From NCBI RefSeq assembly GCF_018614055.1, contig NZ_JAGGPB010000004.1, positions 62,001 through 126,000 on the forward strand: a DNA stretch of 64,000 nucleotides, in the 5' to 3' direction. Positions 41,062 through 48,735 of the stretch are shown here, in pieces. Within the stretch, counting starts at the first letter, position 1. Every line of letters begins with the position of its first letter. The DNA comes from Streptomyces sp. ISL-98. GTDB taxonomy: Bacteria > Actinomycetota > Actinomycetes > Streptomycetales > Streptomycetaceae. The position numbers and the translations under genes were made by a program. The notes under the pieces were generated by a model that did no database searches, was not told the origin of the DNA, and saw only the letters and a program-made list of their open reading frames with translations.

Positions 41062-42527
41062 TTGGAACCTTCCCTTCCGCCGCGCGTCCGGCGCCACCAC
41101 GCCCGCAGCGATTCCTTCGGCGGCACGGCTGTGTCGCGCGTCCGCGTCCAGCGGCCGAGCGGCCCGGGCAGGTTGCCGATGCTGCCGCGCCGGGAGACCA
41201 GGCGGGCGGCGGGGTGCGCGAGGCGCTGAACGGCGGACAGTTTCGCGGGCGAGGCGAGCACGGACGCGGCCGCCTTCATGACCAGGGCTTCCGGGGTCGG
41301 AACCCGCCCCTTGGCACGCTTGGCCTCCACGACCTCCGCCCGTAGATGCACCAGCACCTCCGGGATATTGATCTTCACCGGGCAGGCGTCGTAGCAGGCC
41401 CCGCACAGCGTCGAGGCGAACGGCAGCGACTCGGCGTGCTCGACGCCGACGAGCTGCGGGGTCAGGACAGCGCCGATCGGGCCGGGGTAGACCGATCCGT
41501 AGGCGTGGCCGCCGGTCCGCTCGTACACCGGGCAGACATTGAGGCAGGCCGAGCAGCGGATGCAGGCGAGTGCCCGGCGGCCGACGGTGTCCTTCAGTGT
41601 GGCTGTACGGCCGTTGTCGAGCAGGACGAGGTGGAAGTCCTGCGGCCCGTCGCCTTCGGTCGTGCCCGTCCACATGCTGGTGTACGGGTTCATGCGCTCA
41701 CCCGTCGACGAGCGCGGCAGCAACTGGAGAAAGACCTCCAGATCCTCGAAGGACGGCAGCACCTTCTCGATTCCCATGACGGTGATCAGCGTCTCGGGCA
41801 GCGTGAGGCACATACGGCCGTTGCCCTCGGACTCGACGACGCCGACCGTGCCGGTGTCGGCGGCCGCGAAGTTGGCGCCGGAGACGGCGACCTTGGCGCG
41901 CAGGAACTTCTCGCGCAGATGCAGGCGCGCGGCCTCCGCGAGGTCGCGGGGGCGGTCACTGAGGGCTTCGGGGGCGGGGCGGCCCCACTTCCCCATTTCG
42001 CTCCGGAAGATGTCGCGGATCTCGCCCCGGTTGCGGTGGATGGCGGGGACGAGGATGTGGGAGGGGCGGTCGTCGCCGAGCTGCACGATGAGCTCGGCGA
42101 GATCGGTCTCGTACGCGGAAATGCCTTCCTCGGCGAGGGCTTCGTTGAGCGCGATCTCCTGGGTGACCATGGACTTGACCTTGACGACCTCGGTCCGGCC
42201 CGTCGCCTTGACCAGGGCGGTGACGATGCGGTTCGCCTCGGCGGCGTCGGCCGCCCAGTGGACCTGGCCGCCCGCTTTGGTGACGGCCTCCTCCAGGCGC
42301 ACGAGGTGGCGGTCGAGGTGGCGGAGGGTGCGGCGCTTGAGGGCCTCGCCCGCAGTGCGCAGCTGCTCCCAGTCGTCGAGTTCGGCGGTGACCGCGAGCC
42401 GTTTGTCGCGGATCGTGCCGGTTGCCTTGCGCAGGTTGGTGCGCAGCTGCGTGTCGGCGAGGGCCATACGGGCGGCGTCCGGGAAGGACGGGGCGCCGAG
42501 CCAGACGACGTTGTTGCTGTCGGTCAC
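41058..42527 (-). CDS. lutB: LutB, iron-sulfur lactate oxidation subunit
   Basis: The 489-residue protein has a LUD-type N-terminal region (VKSMVTQEIALNEALAEEGI, GANFAAADTGTVGVVESEGN) and two [4Fe-4S] ferredoxin motifs, CIRCSACLNVCPVYE and CGACYDACPVKINIPE, near residues 305-375. A basic C-terminal tail with several Arg/Trp residues follows. It is the electron-transfer subunit of LutABC. The GTG at 42527 overlaps the lutA stop by four bases and its own stop overlaps lutC, so the whole operon is translationally coupled. Confidence 0.93.
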   Translation of the reverse strand: MTDSNNVVWLGAPSFPDAARMALADTQLRTNLRKATGTIRDKRLAVTAELDDWEQLRTAGEALKRRTLRHLDRHLVRLEEAVTKAGGQVHWAADAAEANRIVTALVKATGRTEVVKVKSMVTQEIALNEALAEEGISAYETDLAELIVQLGDDRPSHILVPAIHRNRGEIRDIFRSEMGKWGRPAPEALSDRPRDLAEAARLHLREKFLRAKVAVSGANFAAADTGTVGVVESEGNGRMCLTLPETLITVMGIEKVLPSFEDLEVFLQLLPRSSTGERMNPYTSMWTGTTEGDGPQDFHLVLLDNGRTATLKDTVGRRALACIRCSACLNVCPVYERTGGHAYGSVYPGPIGAVLTPQLVGVEHAESLPFASTLCGACYDACPVKINIPEVLVHLRAEVVEAKRAKGRVPTPEALVMKAAASVLASPAKLSAVQRLAHPAARLVSRRGSIGNLPGPLGRWTRTRDTAVPPKESLRAWWRRTRGGREGSK

Positions 42528-43273
42528 CGTCCGGTCGTCCCTTCCGTCGAGGCGAGGATTTCGGCGAGGTGACGGGTGCCTACGCCCGTACGCAGCCGGT
42601 TCAGGCCGCCGCCGATGTGCATGAGGCAGGAGTTGTCGCCTGCCGTCAGGACGTCGGCGCGGGTGTCGAGTACGGCGCGCATCTTGTCGGCGAGCATGGC
42701 GTTCGAGGTGTCGGCGTTCTTGAGCGCGAACGTACCGCCGAAGCCGCAGCAGCTGTCGGCGGCGGGCAGCTCGACCAGGTCGATGCCCCTGACCGCGCGC
42801 AGGAGCTGGAGCGGGCGGTCGCCGACGCGGAGCATGCGCAGGCTGTGGCAGGTGGGGTGGTAGGTGACGCGGTGCGGGAAGTGCGCGCCGACGTCGGTGA
42901 CGCCGAGTACGTCGACGAGCAGCTCGGACAGCTCGTACACCTTGGGGGTCACCGCTTCCACGCGCTCGACGAGCGCGCTGTCGCCGTACTGCTCCGCGAC
43001 GACGCGGTGGTAGTCGCGCACCATGCCGACGCACGATCCGGACGGGGCGACCACGGCGTCGTACTCGCCCTGCTCGAAGACGTCGGCGAAGCGGCGGACC
43101 ATCGGGAGCGTCTCGGGGCGGTAGCCGGTGTTGAAGTGCATCTGGCCGCAGCAGGCCTGGGCCTGCGGGAACTCGACGGTGTGGCCCAGGCGCTCAAGGA
43201 GCGAGACCACCGCCTTTCCCGTATCCGGAAACAGCGTGTCGTTGAAGCAAGTGATGAACAGGGCGATTCTCAT
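42524..43273 (-). CDS. lutA: LutA, CCG-motif lactate oxidation subunit
   Basis: The 249-residue protein has two cysteine-rich CCG domains: QACCGQMHFNTG with SCVGMVRDYH in the first half, and TCHSLRMLR with DSCCGFGGTF in the second. These bind iron-sulfur centres of the heterodisulfide-reductase type in the lactate oxidase complex. The ATG has a GGAGGA site upstream. It is the first gene of the lut operon; no GntR-type LutR regulator is adjacent, and I see no clear operator in the 291 bp region upstream. Confidence 0.93.
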   Translation of the reverse strand: MRIALFITCFNDTLFPDTGKAVVSLLERLGHTVEFPQAQACCGQMHFNTGYRPETLPMVRRFADVFEQGEYDAVVAPSGSCVGMVRDYHRVVAEQYGDSALVERVEAVTPKVYELSELLVDVLGVTDVGAHFPHRVTYHPTCHSLRMLRVGDRPLQLLRAVRGIDLVELPAADSCCGFGGTFALKNADTSNAMLADKMRAVLDTRADVLTAGDNSCLMHIGGGLNRLRTGVGTRHLAEILASTEGTTGR

Positions 43274-43564
43274 GCGTGTCCGTCCTCCGCCGGGAGCGGT
43301 GTGTCCGCGCCCAGCAAACCTTCAGCGCGCTGTACCTCCCACCCTGCGCAGGCACGCGTGTCGCAAACCCCGCGCGTCGCAAACACGGCGCTCTCGTCGA
43401 CGGCATCGCGGCGGAGGGGTGAATCCGGAATCGATCGGCTCAGCTCTTCTAGCTGGCGTCCTGACTCTGACGTTGTCTGATTTCGCCGCACCATCACGCT
43501 CCGAATCCCCCCCTCCGGAGCCGTCGAGGCGGCCGTCCCAGCCGACCCGATCCCGAGGAACCAC
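43274..43564. other. Divergent gap between lutA and the beta-helix gene
   Basis: These 291 bases contain no credible gene on either strand. They must hold the lut promoter and the promoter of the secreted protein gene. The motif CGCGTGTCGCAAACC with CGCGCGTCGCAAACA (near 43357-43386) is an imperfect tandem repeat of about 15 bases and could be a regulator site. Confidence 0.35.
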
Positions 43565-44383
43565 ATGAAAGCGGTACTACGACGGGGCAGCCTCAGCGCT
43601 GCCACTGTTCTCGGTCTGTGTCTCGCCCTGGCTCCCGCCGCACAGGCCCACGCACAGATCCTCGTGCCCTGCGGAAACGTCACGGCTCTCCGGAACGCGA
43701 TCAACGAGGCCAACAGCACGGGTGAGGACATCACCCTGGCACCGTCCTGCACGTACAAGCTGACGGACTACGACAGCCCGGGCCACGGGCTGCCGTCGAT
43801 CAAAGCCGACGTCACCATCAACGGGTTCGACACCGCCATCGAACGCGACAGCACCGACTCCTTCCGCATCTTCACCGTGGAACCCAGCGGAGCCCTCACC
43901 CTGAACCGGATCACCGTAAGGAACGGGAACGTCTCCGATGACGGCGGCGGCATCTGGAACGGCGGCACCCTGACCGTCCAGAGCGGCGCCATCACAGGCA
44001 ACACGGCCATCAACGGGGGCGGCCTCTTCAACGCCTCCAACGCCACAGCGACGCTGTCCAGCACCACAGTCAGCGACAACCACGCGACGACCGGAGACGG
44101 CGGTGGCATCCTCAACGCCGGGACACTGCGCCTCAACGCGAGCGCCGTCCAGGGGAACAGGGCGGCCGACCAGGGCGGGGGCCTGGGCGACTTCTCCCCC
44201 GGCAGGGCAACCCTCGCCTCCAGCAGAGTCTCCGGCAACTCCGCCACTCTGGTCTCCGGCGGACAGGGCGGCGGCATCTGGGAGAACCCCGGAAGCACGG
44301 TGACGCTCCTCAACACCAGCGTCACCGCCAACGCCGGCGGAGAATGCCGCCCGCCCGGAAGCGTCCCGGGCTGCACCGGCTGA
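43565..44383 (+). CDS. Secreted right-handed beta-helix protein
   Basis: The 272-residue product has a signal peptide (LSAATVLGLCLALAPAAQAHA) and then repeats of about 22-25 residues with the pattern GGGIWNGGTLTVQSGAITGN and GGGLFNASNATATLSSTTVS, typical of pectate-lyase-like beta-helices with polymorphic outer-membrane-type GGG-I/L-N turns. Four Cys residues, two near the start (PCGN, SCTY) and two at the end (GECRPP, GCTG), probably form disulfides. No catalytic lyase residues can be recognised, so it may be a surface or adhesin-like protein. A strong terminator follows. Confidence 0.75.
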   Translation: MKAVLRRGSLSAATVLGLCLALAPAAQAHAQILVPCGNVTALRNAINEANSTGEDITLAPSCTYKLTDYDSPGHGLPSIKADVTINGFDTAIERDSTDSFRIFTVEPSGALTLNRITVRNGNVSDDGGGIWNGGTLTVQSGAITGNTAINGGGLFNASNATATLSSTTVSDNHATTGDGGGILNAGTLRLNASAVQGNRAADQGGGLGDFSPGRATLASSRVSGNSATLVSGGQGGGIWENPGSTVTLLNTSVTANAGGECRPPGSVPGCTG

Positions 44384-44404
44384 CGCTCCCGTCCCCGGAG
44401 CAGA

Positions 44405-44431
44405 AAGGCCCCCACGAGAGGTGGGGGCCTT
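44405..44431 (+). terminator. Hairpin terminator after beta-helix gene
   Basis: AAGGCCCCCAC (44405-44415) pairs perfectly with GTGGGGGCCTT (44421-44431) around a five-base loop, 22 bases after the stop codon. It lies between the convergent secreted protein gene and the tRNA at 44574-44501, so it may also process or end that transcript. Confidence 0.85.
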
Positions 44432-44500
44432 CGACGTTCCCGCAGCCCGTCCACGGCGCGTTCGCGCAGCGTGAAACGTTTCTGCAGGGACTGCAGAGAG

Positions 44501-44574
44501 TGGGGCGGGTGGGACTCGAACCCACGGCCGACGGATTATGAGTCCGCTGCTCTAACCGGCTGAGCTACCGCCCC
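44501..44574 (-). tRNA. tRNA with CAT anticodon (Ile2 or elongator Met)
   Basis: The 74-base minus-strand sequence folds as a complete cloverleaf: acceptor GGGGCGG/CCGCCCC with discriminator A, D arm TAGCTCAGCCGGTTAGAGC, anticodon loop CTCATAA on a CGGA(C)-type stem, and T loop GGTTCGAGTCC. CAT serves either Met or, with lysidine at the wobble base, Ile (AUA); the sequence alone does not settle which. It is not the initiator, because the three G-C pairs above the anticodon loop are absent. The CCA end is not encoded. Confidence 0.9.
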
Positions 44575-44718
44575 TTACGGCGCGTCGCGCACATTTGTGC
44601 GCGCCGTCTGCCGCAGCATAGCCGCTCATACGATCTCCTGCCTCGGATGGTCGGCAACACACGACCATGAGGACTTCGCTGCTGCCTGCGCGGTTCCAGG
44701 AGATGCGAAGGAGATACG

Positions 44719-44744
44719 AAAAAGGACCCCTGAGGGGCCCTTTT
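44719..44744 (-). terminator. Terminator of the tRNA-Asn pair
   Basis: On the minus strand, nine bases after the downstream tRNA-Asn, AAAAGGGCCCCT is followed closely by AGGGGTCCTTTTT. It forms a hairpin with one mismatch and a run of T residues, the classical intrinsic terminator and rare in this genome. Confidence 0.8.
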
Positions 44745-44752
44745 CCTTGCCG

Positions 44753-44825
44753 CTCCCCCGACTGGACTCGAACCAGTAACCCTCCGGTTAACAGCCGAAT
44801 GCTCTGCCAATTGAGCTACAGGGGA
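44753..44825 (-). tRNA. tRNA-Asn (GTT), copy 2 in transcription order
   Basis: The 73-base minus-strand cloverleaf has acceptor TCCCCTG/CGGGGGA with discriminator G, D arm TAGCTCAATTGGCAGAGC, anticodon loop CTGTTAA (anticodon GTT) and T loop GGTTCGAGTCC. It differs from the neighbouring copy in the anticodon stem (TTCGG/CCGGA, with a T-G pair) and at the start of the variable loop. Confidence 0.95.
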
Positions 44826-44830
44826 TCGCG

Positions 44831-44903
44831 CTCCCCCGACTGGACTCGAACCAGTAACCTGCCGGTTAACAGCCGGCTGCTCTGCCAATTGAGCTACAGG
44901 GGA
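44831..44903 (-). tRNA. tRNA-Asn (GTT), copy 1 in transcription order
   Basis: This 73-base minus-strand tRNA has the same acceptor, D and T arms as the copy at 44753-44825, five bases downstream, but a fully paired anticodon stem GCCGG/CCGGC. The two are tandem and probably one transcript, ending at the hairpin 44744-44719. Confidence 0.95.
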
Positions 44904-45116
44904 TTGCTGCGTTGCACCGAACGTACCCACCGGATGGCGTCCCGGGGGGCGTGTGCTCGCTGCGACACATACATTAGCGCAAGCAGGGGGGTGCTCCGCC
45001 AATCGGTATCGCCCCGGGTGATCACAGGTGCCCACGGGTAGGCGGCCAGCACAGCCCCGCGGTCCGAGACACCCCCGGATTCAGGGGACCGCCGACGCAA
45101 AGGAAGGGTGGCAGCC

Positions 45117-45416
45117 ATGCGCTACCGGCTCGCATTCATCGCCGGACTGGCCCTGGGGTACGTGCTCGGGACCCGCGCCGGACGTGAGCGCTACGAGCAG
45201 CTCAAGAAGTCCGCGCGCCAGATCTCGCAGAACCCGGCCGTGCGCAACGCAGCCGAGTCGGCCGCCCACCAGAGCCGTGACATCGCGGGCAAGGCCTTCC
45301 ACACGGTCAGCGACAGGGTCGGGGACAAGGTCCCCGGCTCCGTGACCGAGCGGGTTCGGTCGCTGCGCGAGCGCGGCCAGAACGCCGAGGACGACTGGGG
45401 TACGACAAACACCTAG
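45117..45416 (+). CDS. Small YtxH-like membrane protein
   Basis: The 99-residue protein begins MRYRLAFIAGLALGYVLGTR, a short membrane segment with the G-x-x-L-G-Y-V-L-G-x-R-A-G pattern of YtxH-type proteins, then an amphipathic charged helix (RERYEQLKKSARQISQNPAV). AAGGAAGG ends ten bases before the ATG at 45117, so this start is preferred over the in-frame GTG at 45108. The tail is hydrophilic and Arg/Asp-rich. The function is unknown; stress-related membrane roles are suggested for relatives. Confidence 0.8.
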   Translation: MRYRLAFIAGLALGYVLGTRAGRERYEQLKKSARQISQNPAVRNAAESAAHQSRDIAGKAFHTVSDRVGDKVPGSVTERVRSLRERGQNAEDDWGTTNT

Positions 45417-45461
45417 CCGCGCGGCACGAGTCGGCGCCCGCATGCGGCAGAATCTTGCAGC

Positions 45462-46904
45462 ATGGGGATAGTCGCCGGCTTGGACAGTTCGTCTGGTTCT
45501 ACACGCATTGTCGTGTGCGATGCGGATACGGGTGCCGTGCTGCGGCAGGGCTACGCCCCGCACCAGGTGGAGGCCAAGGCCACCGAGGCCGATCCGCAGG
45601 TGTGGCTCCTGTCACTGGGCGAGGCCGCCGCCGGCGGGCTGCTCGAAGGCGTACAGGCCATCGGCGTATCCGCACAGCAGCACGGCCTGATCACTCTCGA
45701 CGCGCACGGTTCGCAGGTACGTCCGGCCCTGCTCGGCAATGACAAGCGGGCCCAGGTCGCGGCCGCCGATCTCGTCGACGCGCTCGGCGGGCGCCAGGCA
45801 TGGGCCGAGGCCGTCGGATCGGTGCCGCAGGCCCCGCAGCCGGTGGCGAAGCTGCGCTGGCTGGCGCGGCACGAGCCCGAGTCGGCGCAGCGCACCGCCG
45901 CGCTGATGCAGCCGCACGACTGGCTGGTGTGGCAGCTGCTCGGGCGTCCGGCCCGCAGGACCACCGACCGGGGCGCCGCATCCGGCACCGGTTTCTGGTC
46001 GGCTGCCACGGGGGCGTACCGGCCCGATCTGGTGGAGCTGGCGCTGGGGCACCAGGCCGCGCTGCCCGAGGTGATCGGCCCTTCCGACGCCGCGGGGACG
46101 ACCCCCGAGGGGCTGCTCATCTCCGCCGGCACCGGCGAGACGATGGCGGCGGCGTTCGGGCTCGGTGTGGCTGTCGGTGACGCCGTGGTGTCGCTGGGGG
46201 CGTCGGGGTCGGTGATGGCCGTGCACCATGAGGCGCTGGCCGATTCGAGCGGGCTCATCACGTCGTTCGCCGACGCCACCGGGATGCATCTGCCGGTCGT
46301 GCACACGCTCAATGCCGTACGCGCGCTGCGGGGCACCGCCGACCTGCTGGGGACGGATCTGGACGGGCTTTCGGAGCTCGCGCTGAAGTCGTCGCCGGGG
46401 GCATACGGGCTCGTACTGCTGCCGTACCTGGAGGGGGAGCGTACGCCGCAACTTCCGCACACCGCCGGGACCTTGAGCGGGCTGCGGCGCGAGTCGATGA
46501 AGCCCGAGCACCTGGCGCGGGCGGCCTTCGAAGGCATGCTGTGCTCGCTGGCCGACGCGTTGGACGTGCTGCGCGGACGCGGCGTGGAGGTGCGGCGGGT
46601 GTTCCTGCTGGGGGCGGCCGCCGAGCTGCCCGCGGTGCAGGCGGCGGCGCCCGCGATCTTCGGTACGCAGGTGGTCGTGCCGCAGCCCGCGGAGTACGCG
46701 GCGCTGGGCGCGGCCCGGCAGGCGGCGTGGGCGCTCGGCGTCGCGCAGGGCACGCTGGCTCCGCACACCCCGCCTGCCTGGCGGGGGGCGGCGGCGCAGG
46801 TACTGGAGCCGGGCGAGGAGCTGGCGATGGGGCAGGCGGTGCGGCAGCAGTACGGGGCGACGCGGGACCAGATCCATCCCGGAGCATTTGCCTCCGGTTC
46901 CTGA
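45462..46904 (+). CDS. xylB: Xylulokinase, FGGY family
   Basis: The 480-residue sugar kinase opens with the ATP phosphate-binding loop GLDSSSGSTRIVVCDADTG and has IGVSAQQHGL, the substrate loop around LLGNDKRA, the second ATP loop VSLGASGSVMA and the C-terminal FGGY-type segment YEGLE-like LLPYLEGERTPQ. It phosphorylates D-xylulose (or a related ketose) for the pentose phosphate pathway. No xylose isomerase or transporter is adjacent, so the substrate is less certain than in a xyl operon. A CAGAAT box eight bases upstream hints at leaderless expression. Confidence 0.85.
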   Translation: MGIVAGLDSSSGSTRIVVCDADTGAVLRQGYAPHQVEAKATEADPQVWLLSLGEAAAGGLLEGVQAIGVSAQQHGLITLDAHGSQVRPALLGNDKRAQVAAADLVDALGGRQAWAEAVGSVPQAPQPVAKLRWLARHEPESAQRTAALMQPHDWLVWQLLGRPARRTTDRGAASGTGFWSAATGAYRPDLVELALGHQAALPEVIGPSDAAGTTPEGLLISAGTGETMAAAFGLGVAVGDAVVSLGASGSVMAVHHEALADSSGLITSFADATGMHLPVVHTLNAVRALRGTADLLGTDLDGLSELALKSSPGAYGLVLLPYLEGERTPQLPHTAGTLSGLRRESMKPEHLARAAFEGMLCSLADALDVLRGRGVEVRRVFLLGAAAELPAVQAAAPAIFGTQVVVPQPAEYAALGAARQAAWALGVAQGTLAPHTPPAWRGAAAQVLEPGEELAMGQAVRQQYGATRDQIHPGAFASGS

Positions 46905-47001
46905 GTCTTGACCCGGGGTTGGGATTAACCCTTGGAGTTCCCCGGGGGCGGTGACAGAAGATGGGGTGACCCCACGATCTTGCCGACCCGAGAGACTGCG
47001 C

Positions 47002-48735
47002 GTGCTCCTGAGACTCCTGCGTGCCCATCTGGGCCCGTACAGAAAATCCATAGCCCTGCTGGTGCTGCTGCAGCTGTTGCAGACCTGCGCCACCCTCTAT
47101 CTGCCCACCCTGAACGCGGACATCATTGACAACGGTGTCGTGAACGGGGACGCGGGCTACATCCTGAAGTTCGGCGCTCTCATGATCGCCGTCAGTGTGG
47201 TCCAGGTCTTCTGCAACATCGGCGCGGTCTTCTACGGTGCGCGGACCGCCGCGGCGCTCGGGCGGGACATCCGCGCGGCGGTCTTCGAGCGGGTGCAGAG
47301 CTTCTCCGCCCGCGAGGTCGGGCAGTTCGGTGCCCCCTCGCTCATCACGCGCACCACCAATGACGTCCAGCAGGTCCAGATGCTGGTGCTGATGGCGTTC
47401 ACGCTGATGGTGTCGGCGCCGATCATGTGCGTGGGCGGCGTCGTCATGGCGCTCGGGCAGGACGTGCCGCTGTCGGGTGTGCTGCTGGCGGTCGTGCCCG
47501 TGCTCGGGGTCTCGGTGGGTCTGATCGTGCGGCGGATGAGGCCGCTGTTCCGCGCGATGCAGGAGCGGCTCGACACCGTGAACCAGGTGCTGCGCGAGCA
47601 GATCACGGGCAACCGCGTGATCAGGGCGTTCGTACGGGACGAGTACGAGAAGGGCCGCTTCCGCGTCGCGAACACCGAGATGACGGATGTGTCGCTGTCC
47701 GCAGGGAGGCTGATGGCGCTGATGTTCCCCATCGTGATGACCGTGGTGAACATATCCAGCGTCGCTGTGGTCTGGTTCGGCGCGCACCGGATCGACAGCG
47801 GCGGGATGGAGATAGGCGCGCTGACGGCGTTCCTCGCGTACCTGATGCAGATCGTGATGGCCGTGATGATGGCCACCTTCATGTTCATGCAGGTGCCGCG
47901 CGCCGAGGTGTGCGCCGAGCGCATCGAGGAGGTGCTGGACACCGCGTCGAGCGTCGTTCCGCCGGCCGATCCGGTACGGGAACTGCGCGCGCGGGGGCAA
48001 CTGGAGCTCCGGGGCGCCGAGTTCCGCTATCCGGGCGCCGAGGAGTCCGTACTCAAGAACATCGACCTGGTGGCCAGGCCCGGGGAGACGACCGCGATTA
48101 TCGGGTCGACGGGCAGCGGGAAGTCGACGCTGCTCGGGCTCGTGCCGCGGCTGTTCGATGCGACGGACGGCGAGGTGCTGGTCGACGGTGTGGACGTACG
48201 GACGCTCGAACCGGCGCTGATGGCCAGCACGGTGTCGCTGGTGCCGCAGAAGCCGTACCTGTTCTCGGGGACGGTCGCGACGAATCTTCGGTACGGGAAG
48301 CCGGACGCCACGGACGAAGAGCTGTGGCACGCGCTGGAGGTGGCGCAGGCCCGCGAGTTCGTCGAGCAGCTGGAGAACGGGCTGAACGCGCCGATCGCGC
48401 AGGGCGGCACCAATGTGTCCGGCGGGCAGCGGCAGCGGCTCGCGATCGCCCGGACGCTGGTGCAGCGGCCGGAGATCTATCTGTTCGACGACTCCTTCTC
48501 GGCGCTGGACTACACGACCGATGCGGCGCTGCGGGCCGCGCTGGGGCGGGAGACGGCCGAGGCGACGGTCGTGATCGTCGCCCAGCGCGTGTCGACGATC
48601 CGCGACGCCGACCGGATCGTGGTCCTGGACGAGGGCCGGGTCGTCGGGACGGGACGCCATCACGAGCTGATGGAGAGCAATGAGACCTACCGGGAGATCG
48701 TGCTCTCCCAGCTGACGGAGGCTGAGGCGGCATGA
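47002..48735 (+). CDS. ABC exporter subunit 1 (permease-ATPase)
   Basis: From GTG 47002 the product has 577 residues and starts MLLRLLRAHLGPYRKSIALL, followed by six membrane helices and an ATPase domain. The ATPase has Walker A IIGSTGSGKSTLLG, the signature NVSGGQRQRLAIA and Walker B IYLFDDSFSALD. The residue after Walker B is Asp rather than the catalytic Glu, which marks the degenerate half of heterodimeric exporters. GAGAGA precedes this GTG; an in-frame GTG at 46951 gives 17 extra residues. It overlaps the second subunit by four bases (ATGA). Lipid or drug export is likely; the substrate is unknown. Confidence 0.9.
   Translation: MLLRLLRAHLGPYRKSIALLVLLQLLQTCATLYLPTLNADIIDNGVVNGDAGYILKFGALMIAVSVVQVFCNIGAVFYGARTAAALGRDIRAAVFERVQSFSAREVGQFGAPSLITRTTNDVQQVQMLVLMAFTLMVSAPIMCVGGVVMALGQDVPLSGVLLAVVPVLGVSVGLIVRRMRPLFRAMQERLDTVNQVLREQITGNRVIRAFVRDEYEKGRFRVANTEMTDVSLSAGRLMALMFPIVMTVVNISSVAVVWFGAHRIDSGGMEIGALTAFLAYLMQIVMAVMMATFMFMQVPRAEVCAERIEEVLDTASSVVPPADPVRELRARGQLELRGAEFRYPGAEESVLKNIDLVARPGETTAIIGSTGSGKSTLLGLVPRLFDATDGEVLVDGVDVRTLEPALMASTVSLVPQKPYLFSGTVATNLRYGKPDATDEELWHALEVAQAREFVEQLENGLNAPIAQGGTNVSGGQRQRLAIARTLVQRPEIYLFDDSFSALDYTTDAALRAALGRETAEATVVIVAQRVSTIRDADRIVVLDEGRVVGTGRHHELMESNETYREIVLSQLTEAEAA

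Noticed and set aside
44501..44903. tRNA cluster as an attachment site for an integrated element
   Set aside because: No duplicated tRNA 3' end, integrase or plasmid genes are found nearby.
46309..48663. 784-codon minus-strand frame over xylulokinase and ABC genes
   Set aside because: His/Gln/Arg-rich shadow that spans two unrelated genes.
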